A stretch of 9,871 nucleotides of DNA from Candidatus Poribacteria bacterium (GTDB lineage: Bacteria; Poribacteria; WGA-4E; WGA-3G): NCBI GenBank assembly GCA_009845505.1, contig VXZL01000296.1:1-9871 (forward strand), given 5' to 3'. The notes under the pieces were generated by a model. That model was not told the DNA's origin and did not search any database. It saw only the letters and a program-made list of their open reading frames with translations. Below, piece after piece: positions 1 through 4,627 of the stretch; the stretch's first letter is position 1; each line of letters opens with the position of its first letter. The position numbers and the translations under genes were made by a program.

Positions 1-68
1 ATTATGGGCTTTACTATAAAAAAGAAATGTAAACCAAATTCTGTCAGTAATCGTTGAAAAGATACAAC

Positions 69-128
69 AATTAAGTGGAAATTGCGGCAATCAAGTGAAA
101 ATTGCAGCAATTAAGTGAAAATTGCAGC
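69..128. repeat. Three tandem copies of a 20-bp repeat
   Basis: Three contiguous 20-bp units begin at 69, 89 and 109. The third reads AATTAAGTGAAAATTGCAGC; the first two differ from it at two positions and one position respectively. A much weaker possible fourth unit (about 11 of 20 matching) lies at 49-68. There are no spacers, so this is not a CRISPR array. The AAGTGAAAATTG core resembles the multiple transposase-binding repeats I associate with ends of IS21-family elements, but no transposase gene is inside the window. It may be the edge of an element lying to the left, or a binding-site array upstream of the lipoprotein genes. Confidence 0.85.
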
Positions 129-199
129 ACTATCTGTCCATACATAGATGATATTGCCTCATACAATGTATATTTTCACACATAATTAGAACACACATC

Positions 200-240
200 A
201 AACCTATGTAAGGTTTCAAACTTCGTCAAAAACTACGAAG
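200..240 (+). promoter_or_regulatory. Two consecutive small hairpins in the leader of the first lipoprotein gene
   Basis: AAACCT (200-205) pairs with AGGTTT (211-216) across a 5-nt loop, and CTTCGT (221-226) pairs with ACGAAG (235-240) across an 8-nt loop. Both stems are perfect 6-bp helices, and the second ends about 18 nt before the Shine-Dalgarno sequence. Neither is followed by a T-run, so they do not look like terminators. They could structure or stabilise the 5' leader; no known riboswitch class is recognisable. I found no convincing sigma-70 promoter in 1-270. Confidence 0.35.
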
Positions 241-270
241 AATGTGTATAAGTTAAAAAAGGAACATATC

Positions 271-801
271 ATGAAGAGCCATTTGAGAACTCTCACAGCA
301 ATCGCTTTTATGCTGATGTTGATAATCAGTATTACCGGATGTTCAAGTGATCAAGAAACAACCACAGCAAATCCAGTCGCTGCTGGTGCCAGTGACGAAG
401 AGTCGTCAGTCCGATACGGTCTTACCGATACTTATGATAATATCCGAGGCGGTGCCCGGCTGGTTTTATCCTATGATGCATCAACCGATGCCTTTAAAGG
501 CACTGTTACAAATACAACGGGCGCGATTCTAACGCAAGTTCGCGTCGAAGTTCATTTATATGACGGCACGGTCACGGTTGATGAACTCGGTCCAATGCTA
601 ACGCCGAACGTCCTGAACATTGACCTTAACCCCGGTGAATCACACTCCGTCACACTTCCAGCCATGGGCCACTCCTTTACCGAGTGGGTGGCACACCCCG
701 AAGTCGGTCCCAGCAGTGGCGGGGGCGGTGAAGGTGGTGCTGAAGGCGGCGGTGAAGGTGGCGGCGAACACGGCGGCGGCGAAGGCGGCGCCCATAATTG
801 A
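271..801 (+). CDS. FxLYD-like domain lipoprotein with Gly/Glu/His-rich tail (paralogue 1 of 3)
   Basis: This is a predicted 176-residue exported lipoprotein. The ATG at 271 is preceded by AAGGAA (259-264); a GTG at 244 in the same frame has no ribosome-binding site and would put extra residues before the signal peptide. The N-terminus is a hydrophobic stretch ending in the lipobox ITGC with Cys24 as the lipidated residue. A linker of about 20 residues leads to a beta-rich domain (about 42-146) with the pattern F-K-G-T-V-T-N-T-T ... V-R-V-E-V-H-L-Y-D, typical of the FxLYD family, whose role is mostly unknown. It ends in HPEVG, after which residues 147-176 are almost only Gly, Glu, Ala and His. 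The domain is very close to that of the gene at 936, indicating recent tandem duplication. Envelope location is inferred from the lipobox. The function, perhaps binding or scaffolding at the surface, is unknown. Confidence 0.85.
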   Translation: MKSHLRTLTAIAFMLMLIISITGCSSDQETTTANPVAAGASDEESSVRYGLTDTYDNIRGGARLVLSYDASTDAFKGTVTNTTGAILTQVRVEVHLYDGTVTVDELGPMLTPNVLNIDLNPGESHSVTLPAMGHSFTEWVAHPEVGPSSGGGGEGGAEGGGEGGGEHGGGEGGAHN

Positions 802-935
802 TCGCAGTCCACTCGGAACGCCTCTTTAAGCGAGCAATATACCAATCTTCGCTTTTCTGTAGAGGCAAACGATAGTGGGTTATATTCATTTTTTATCGAT
901 TCATACAACCCATGTTTTTAGAAAGGAGCATACGC

Positions 936-1580
936 ATGAAACGCAATTTTGGAACCCTCACCCTATTGGCTATCATACTGATGGCGGCGGCTATCGGTTG
1001 TGATCGGACAAATCGGGAAGTAATACCCATCGGGCCAGCACCAGCAGATGAGATGATGCCCATGGTACCAGCGGATGACGAGGAGTCGTCAGTCCGATAC
1101 GGTCTTGCTGATACTTATGACCAGGTCCGAAACGGTGCCCGTCTGGTTATATCCTATGATGCGGCGATGGATGCCTTTACAGGTAATGTCACAAATACGA
1201 CCAATGGGCTCTTAACACAAGTTCGCGTCGAAGTTCATTTATATGACGGTACGATCACCGTTGATGAACTCGGTCCAATGCTAACGCCGAACGTGCCGAA
1301 CATTGACCTTATGCCCGGTGAATCGCACGCCATCACGCTTCCAGCCATGGGCAACGTCTTTACCGAGTGGGTAGCGCACCCCGAAGTCGGTCCAATGAGT
1401 GGCGGCGGTGAAGGTGGTGCTGAAGGCGGTGGTGAACACGGCGCAGGTGCCGGCGGCGAAGGAGGCATTGAAGGTGCTGAAGATGCCGGCGGCGGTGAAG
1501 GCGGAGCCGAAGGTGCTGAAGGCGGTGGTGAACACGGCGCAGGTGCCGGCGGTGAAGGTCCTGAAGGCGGCGGTAACTAA
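936..1580 (+). CDS. FxLYD-like domain lipoprotein with long Gly/Glu-rich tail (paralogue 2 of 3)
   Basis: This is a predicted 214-residue lipoprotein. The ATG at 936 sits 7-8 nt after AAAGGAG (922-928); the in-frame ATG at 912 lies upstream of that ribosome-binding site and is rejected. The signal peptide ends in AIGC with Cys22 lipidated. The domain (about 54-152) is nearly the same as in the gene at 271: shared blocks include DEESSVRYGL, TQVRVEVHLYDG, VDELGPMLTPNV and EWVAHPEVG. The 62-residue tail (153-214) is twice as long as in the first copy and contains an internal duplication of 32 residues. The 134-bp gap from the previous gene has no clear terminator, so the two may be co-transcribed; a strong terminator follows this gene. 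The tail is acidic (many Glu) with a few His and no Lys or Arg, suggesting an extended, negatively charged surface segment. Function unknown. Confidence 0.85.
   Translation: MKRNFGTLTLLAIILMAAAIGCDRTNREVIPIGPAPADEMMPMVPADDEESSVRYGLADTYDQVRNGARLVISYDAAMDAFTGNVTNTTNGLLTQVRVEVHLYDGTITVDELGPMLTPNVPNIDLMPGESHAITLPAMGNVFTEWVAHPEVGPMSGGGEGGAEGGGEHGAGAGGEGGIEGAEDAGGGEGGAEGAEGGGEHGAGAGGEGPEGGGN
1419..1558. repeat. 96-bp-spaced duplication encoding the Gly-rich tail
   Basis: The 44 bases at 1419-1462 recur at 1515-1558 with a single difference, so the period is 96 bp or 32 codons. Each copy encodes AEGGGEHGAGAGGEG. The near identity at synonymous positions indicates recent expansion by slippage or unequal recombination, probably making the tail length variable between strains. 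Confidence 0.8.
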
Positions 1581-1597
1581 GCCACACACTTCGATTC

Positions 1598-1632
1598 AAA
1601 AAAGGGAGCAATATACAATTGCTCCCTTTTTC
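1598..1632 (+). terminator. Rho-independent terminator after the second lipoprotein
   Basis: A-tract plus GGGAGCAA (to 1611) pairs with TTGCTCCC plus T-tract (1619-1631), giving a perfect 13-bp stem with a 7-nt loop. The T-tract on one arm and A-tract on the other mean it could also terminate transcription on the opposite strand. It lies 18 nt after the stop codon at 1580, and it separates the first two lipoprotein genes from the third. Confidence 0.85.
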
Positions 1633-1671
1633 GTAAACAAGTCCTTAAATCTGCCAGTGGGAGGTACAACC

Positions 1672-2220
1672 ATGAATTCTATTTGCAATATTCTTGCTGC
1701 AAGTGCTATTATGTTAATAATTAGTATAAGTGGGTGTTCAAAAAAGGAAGAACTATCTGCTCGCGACGAGAGTGAAAAGTCTAACGAAGAAGAATTATCT
1801 GTTCGTGACGAGAGTGAAGAATCTAACGTTGAATTCGCATTGGATGAGCAATACGATAAGGTTCGGAACGGTGCCCGACTCATCTTAAAGTACGACCCAC
1901 AAAGCAATGCCTTCAAAGGCACCGTCGAAAACACAACGGACGAAACTTTGAAGCAGGTTCGAGTTGAAGTCCACTTATCAAACGGAAAAGAACTCGGCCC
2001 AACAACCCCAGACAACCTGGCTCCCGGTGAAAAAAGAGAAATCCTACTCACTGCGATAAGCACGAACTTTGACGGATGGACTGCGCATCCTGAAGTCGGA
2101 GAGGGTGAGCATAGTCATGGAGAAGAACGCAATGAGCATGGCAGAGAAGGCGAAAAGGAACACAGTCATGGAGAAAAACGTGGTGAGCATGACAGAGAAG
2201 GCGAAAAGGAACACAACTAA
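1672..2220 (+). CDS. FxLYD-like domain lipoprotein with charged His/Glu-rich tail (paralogue 3 of 3)
   Basis: This is a predicted 182-residue lipoprotein. The ATG at 1672 follows GGGAGG (1659-1664); the frame is open further upstream only because it runs through the low-complexity tail of the preceding gene. The lipobox is ISGC with Cys22. Residues 26-52 hold two near-identical 13-residue repeats (EELSARDESEKSN and EELSVRDESEESN, one Glu between them), forming a charged linker. The domain (about 53-142) is a diverged copy of those at 271 and 936: it keeps VRNGARL, FKGTV, QVRVEVHL, ELGP, PGE and AHPEVG but lacks the eight-residue loop after LYD. The tail (143-182) differs in kind: two 17-residue repeats rich in Glu, His, Lys, Arg. 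It is separated from the second copy by a terminator, so it may have its own promoter. The His clusters could bind metal, but this is speculation. Confidence 0.85.
   Translation: MNSICNILAASAIMLIISISGCSKKEELSARDESEKSNEEELSVRDESEESNVEFALDEQYDKVRNGARLILKYDPQSNAFKGTVENTTDETLKQVRVEVHLSNGKELGPTTPDNLAPGEKREILLTAISTNFDGWTAHPEVGEGEHSHGEERNEHGREGEKEHSHGEKRGEHDREGEKEHN
2107..2208. repeat. Two tandem 51-bp repeats encoding the His/Glu-rich tail
   Basis: Units at 2107-2157 and 2158-2208 encode EHSHGEERNEHGREGEK and EHSHGEKRGEHDREGEK (13 of 17 or better identical). The second unit also carries the most likely start codon (2189) of the downstream gene in another frame, so changes in copy number here would leave that start in place but alter the overlap region. 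Confidence 0.9.
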
Positions 2221-2851
2221 TCGAGTTCTAATTTGTATTTCTTGTCTCGTTATATTGATGGAACTCTTCAGCCTCGCAATACTTATATACGCCGCCAAAC
2301 CCCCAGAAAATATCCTCAAAAATGGCGATTTCGACCTCAACCTTGAGGGATGGCACCACTGGACACATGCCGAGGCCACCGCACTCTTCCAAACTGAAGG
2401 CAAAAAAGCGGAACCCATCGTCGGGAAAAAAGCCGTTTATATCAAGATCAGTAAGGCAGGTGGTGCTATCTGGCATATCCAATTCTATCAGCAACCCTTT
2501 ACGTTGGAAAAAGGCACCACCTATACCTACAATTTGTGGGCAAAAAGCGAAAAGCCGAGGACTGTCGTAATGCGCATTCTTCATCAGGGAGCTCCGTGGA
2601 ATGAATATGCGAGGCAGACAATCAATCTGTCTGAAGCATGGAAAGAATTCTTCATCACGTTCAAAATGACAGTAGATGATGTGAATTCGCGCGCTGGCAT
2701 AATCATGGGCGGACAAAAAGTCGATGTCTGGCTCGATCATATCCGTCTCTACGAAGGCGAGTTCGTCAGCGATATTGAGGACGGGCAACCACAAGCTGTT
2801 GACCCTTCAGATAAACTCACAACCACATGGGCAGCCCTCAGAAGCCCGTAG
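2189..2851 (+). CDS. Exported protein with a carbohydrate-binding CBM4/9-like domain
   Basis: This is a predicted protein of about 220 residues. The start is uncertain: ATG 2189 gives a basic N-terminus (MTEKAKRNTTNR) before a hydrophobic stretch ending near IYAAK, which reads as a signal peptide or anchor, but it overlaps the preceding gene by 32 nt and has only a weak GGTGAG upstream. ATG 2258 is the next option but leaves a short signal with no ribosome-binding site. From about residue 41 to 190 the sequence follows the CBM4/9 pattern: ENILKNGDFD, LEGWHHW, FTLEKGTTYTYNLWAKS, a strand with VVMRILH, LSEAWKEFFITF, and VWLDHIRLYEGE near the end. Such domains bind polysaccharides through a beta-sandwich; no catalytic domain is present. 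The last 17 residues (204-220, VDPSDKLTTTWAALRSP) match the end of the LamG protein at 3116, a probable shared C-terminal tag. Overlap suggests coupled translation with the third lipoprotein. Confidence 0.75.
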   Translation: MTEKAKRNTTNRVLICISCLVILMELFSLAILIYAAKPPENILKNGDFDLNLEGWHHWTHAEATALFQTEGKKAEPIVGKKAVYIKISKAGGAIWHIQFYQQPFTLEKGTTYTYNLWAKSEKPRTVVMRILHQGAPWNEYARQTINLSEAWKEFFITFKMTVDDVNSRAGIIMGGQKVDVWLDHIRLYEGEFVSDIEDGQPQAVDPSDKLTTTWAALRSP

Positions 2852-2950
2852 GACGGCTCAAAATCCCAACCATTTCTCTAACCTCACTGGTCTTTCCCGC
2901 CTCCACGGAACCTTTTCTCTATGCGAACCATTTCAATACACCAAACACCT

Positions 2951-2980
2951 GCTGACTGCTGATTGCTGACCGCTGACAGC
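2951..2980. repeat. GCTGAYN heptamer array (4 units)
   Basis: Four contiguous heptamers, GCTGACT, GCTGATT, GCTGACC and GCTGACA, followed by GC. The same family occurs at 8293-8323 in this orientation and at 8170-8204 in the opposite one. It resembles in style the heptanucleotide short tandem repeats known from cyanobacteria. The rest of 2852-2995 shows no gene and no clear terminator. Confidence 0.85.
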
Positions 2981-2995
2981 CCTATACCATTTCCC

Positions 2996-3024
2996 TTGCA
3001 TATACACCCAAAACGATATATAAT
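2996..3024 (+). promoter_or_regulatory. Candidate sigma-70-type promoter for the LamG gene
   Basis: TTGCAT (2996-3001) is separated by exactly 17 bp from a perfect TATAAT (3019-3024), predicting a transcript start near 3031 and a leader of about 85 nt before the ATG at 3116. The -35 box is only a half match. Position in an intergenic region directly ahead of a gene with a strong ribosome-binding site supports it. Confidence 0.5.
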
Positions 3025-3115
3025 ATACATCAGTGTCGGATGGAAGCAGCGAGCATTACGCTCTTAACGGAAGAATGCATTATACATCATGGGTTGTATA
3101 CCCAGGAGGTGGACT

Positions 3116-3898
3116 ATGAAATTCGATCTATTCCTTACACTCGCCTGTGCCGTTATCATAATCTTCGCGTCGGCGTACACGCACACAGCATACGCCCAAT
3201 CCATTGAAGACGGGTTGGGAGGGCATTGGACCTTTGATGAGAGCGATACGAACGCTGACGTAGCCAAAGATGCCCTCGGTGAAAACGATGGAGAGATTAA
3301 AGGTGCCCCCGAAATTGTAGAAGGTATTGTTGGGGAGGCACTCAGTTTCAACGGCAAAGAAGATTATGTCGTTATGGGTCCCGCCACTACCGGGCAGAAT
3401 CTTACCTACGCAATGTGGATTAAACCTGTAGCCCTACCCGACGGGCCGAAAGTCATTATCTGGGACGATGATCCACAAGGCGGGGGCGACTCATGGTTGG
3501 AACTCTTGGCGGATGGCACGATACAAACCCAGAGAAATGGCGATGGGTTCGGGGTCTTCAAAACGGATACCCCTGTCGAACCCGGAGAATGGACGCATGT
3601 CACCTTTGTCGCCGATGGTGATAGCGATAAAAAGTACCTCTACCTCAATGGTGAACTTGATGCCGAGGCGGATGGAAAGATAAACAGTCGCGACACACGC
3701 AGCCACGTCGTCGTCGCAGTCGGACACGACCGCAACGCCTTTATCAAACCCTTATATTTTGAAGGCGAAATCGACGATGTTGCCGTTTACCACCGCGTCT
3801 TGGATAAAGCGGAAGTTAAAGAGAATTACCAAATCGCCTTTGATGTTGAACCCGCAGGAAAACTCGCTGCTACATGGGGAGCTATCAAAGCGCGCTAA
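3116..3898 (+). CDS. Secreted LamG (concanavalin A-like) domain protein
   Basis: This is a predicted 260-residue secreted protein. ATG 3116 follows a strong AGGAGG (3104-3109); the in-frame ATG at 3089 is upstream of it and is rejected. A classical signal peptide ends AYA|QS after residue 27. Residues about 32-230 form a LamG_3/concanavalin-like domain: GLGGHWTFDES, KDALGENDGEIKG, GIVGEALSFNGKEDYV, LTYAMWIKP, EPGEWTHVTFVADG, KKYLYLNGEL, and the diagnostic FEGEIDDVAVYHRVLDKAEV near the end. The family binds carbohydrates or proteins, often on algal or host matrix polysaccharides, and is greatly expanded in some environmental bacteria. There is no enzymatic domain. The C-terminus (244-260, VEPAGKLAATWGAIKAR) matches that of the CBM protein at 2189. 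It appears to be a single-gene transcription unit, with a promoter at 2996 and a terminator-like hairpin at 3910. Confidence 0.9.
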   Translation: MKFDLFLTLACAVIIIFASAYTHTAYAQSIEDGLGGHWTFDESDTNADVAKDALGENDGEIKGAPEIVEGIVGEALSFNGKEDYVVMGPATTGQNLTYAMWIKPVALPDGPKVIIWDDDPQGGGDSWLELLADGTIQTQRNGDGFGVFKTDTPVEPGEWTHVTFVADGDSDKKYLYLNGELDAEADGKINSRDTRSHVVVAVGHDRNAFIKPLYFEGEIDDVAVYHRVLDKAEVKENYQIAFDVEPAGKLAATWGAIKAR

Positions 3899-3909
3899 AT
3901 CGTTCGTAT

Positions 3910-3938
3910 AGGCGACCGAATCATATCCGGTCGCCTTT
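3910..3938 (+). terminator. Terminator-like hairpin after the LamG gene
   Basis: AGGCGACCG (3910-3918) pairs perfectly with CGGTCGCCT (3928-3936) across a 9-nt loop, 11 nt after the stop codon. It is followed by only two further T residues and then CCC, so the U-tract is short. Termination is likely but perhaps leaky into the gene at 3962. Confidence 0.65.
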
Positions 3939-3961
3939 CCCTAACGGAGAAGTCTAACACT

Positions 3962-4501
3962 ATGGCAAAGTTATACACTGAAATCCCTCAAAAATTGCAG
4001 CAATTCATTGAAAACCAAAAAATCTTTTTCGTCGCAACCGCAACAGCCGACAGCAGAATCAACCTATCTCCAAAGGGGATGGACTCCTTACGCGTCGTTG
4101 GTCCGAACCGCGTGATCTGGTTAAACGTAACTGGCAGCGGCAACGAAACCGCCGCACACGTTCAAGAAAACCCCAGAATGACAATTATGTTCACCGCATT
4201 TGAGGATGACCCCTTAATCCTGCGAATCTACGGCACAGCGAAGACGATCCACAAAAATGATACCGAATGGCAACAACTCTCTCCGCTACTTCCGTCACTG
4301 CCCGGCGCACGGCAAATCTTTGACCTCAACGTTGATCTCGTGCAGACCTCTTGCGGTTTTGCTGTTCCGCTTTATGACTATGTCAGTGAAAGAGAGTATC
4401 TAAACACGTGGGCAGAAAAGAAAGGCGAAGAAGGCGTAGAGACATATTGGAAAGAGACTAACCACGTCAGCCTTGATGGAAAACCTACCCACTTCGCTTG
4501 A
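3962..4501 (+). CDS. Pyridoxamine 5'-phosphate oxidase-related FMN-binding protein
   Basis: This is a predicted 179-residue cytoplasmic protein with no signal peptide. The start ATG 3962 is 11 nt after GGAGA (3946-3950), a slightly long spacing. The N-terminal half fits the split-barrel flavin fold: LQQFIENQKIFFVATATADSRINLSPKG, then RVIWLNVTGSGNETAAHVQENPRMTIMFTAFED and LRIYGTAKTI. These are the typical strands and the N-E-T-A-A-H helix of the PNPOx-like superfamily. It is shorter than true PdxH and lacks its characteristic C-terminus, so a real pyridoxamine-phosphate oxidase is unlikely. Members with this layout are mostly uncharacterised FMN, F420 or haem-binding reductases. The C-terminal 60 residues (from QTSCGFAVPLYDY) are a family-specific extension. 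The flanking genes encode exported proteins and give no functional clue. Confidence 0.85.
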   Translation: MAKLYTEIPQKLQQFIENQKIFFVATATADSRINLSPKGMDSLRVVGPNRVIWLNVTGSGNETAAHVQENPRMTIMFTAFEDDPLILRIYGTAKTIHKNDTEWQQLSPLLPSLPGARQIFDLNVDLVQTSCGFAVPLYDYVSEREYLNTWAEKKGEEGVETYWKETNHVSLDGKPTHFA

Positions 4502-4543
4502 GCGATTGCCAAGGGTAATAACGATCTTTGGGGTTCTCGGTTG

Positions 4544-4573
4544 TTGGTACGGGGAACCCTCTTAACTTATAAC
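4544..4573 (+). promoter_or_regulatory. Possible promoter using the TTATAAC array as -10 box
   Basis: TTGGTA (4544-4549, four of six matches to the -35 consensus) lies 18 bp before TATAAC (4568-4573, five of six matches to the -10). The three following heptamers offer alternative -10 boxes at other spacings, so copy number could tune expression of the gene at 4628. The leader would be under 50 nt. This is a motif match only. Confidence 0.3.
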
Positions 4574-4594
4574 TTATAACTTATAACTTATAAC
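4567..4594. repeat. TTATAAC heptamer array (4 exact units)
   Basis: Four exact copies of TTATAAC run from 4567 to 4594. The array sits inside a 10-bp inverted repeat, GGTTGTTGGT (4539-4548) and ACCAACAACC (4593-4602), which could fold into a stem over it. A competing smaller stem, GGGTTC (4531-4536) with GAACCC (4554-4559), could act as a weak terminator for the preceding gene. Each heptamer contains TATAAC, close to a -10 box. Confidence 0.85.
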
Positions 4595-4627
4595 CAACAA
4601 CCATAAAAACCAACACCTATTACAAAA

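Noticed and set aside
69..128. CRISPR array
   Set aside because: Repeats are directly adjacent without spacers, only three units, and no cas genes are present. The same applies to the heptamer arrays.
552..1611. Open frames on the minus strand and in other plus frames across the lipoprotein tails, rich in Pro, Ser, His or Arg
   Set aside because: They mirror the Gly/Glu-codon repeats of the real genes, have no ribosome-binding sites or recognisable domains, and are explained by low-complexity DNA lacking stop codons.
2069..2188. Extended N-terminus of the CBM protein starting at ATG 2069, with repeats of MEKN...MSMAEKAKRNT type
   Set aside because: This is only the shifted-frame reading of the lipoprotein's 51-bp repeats and gives no plausible signal peptide.
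2848..2887. GTAG at the stop codon of the CBM gene with a downstream TCTAACCTCAC matching part of the GTAG repeat at 8914
   Set aside because: The spacing is wrong and no hairpin forms; an 11-base match between two places in 10 kb is expected by chance.
3962..4501. True pyridoxamine-phosphate oxidase (PdxH)
   Set aside because: The length, the C-terminal part and the absence of the typical PdxH ending argue for a related but distinct FMN-binding family.
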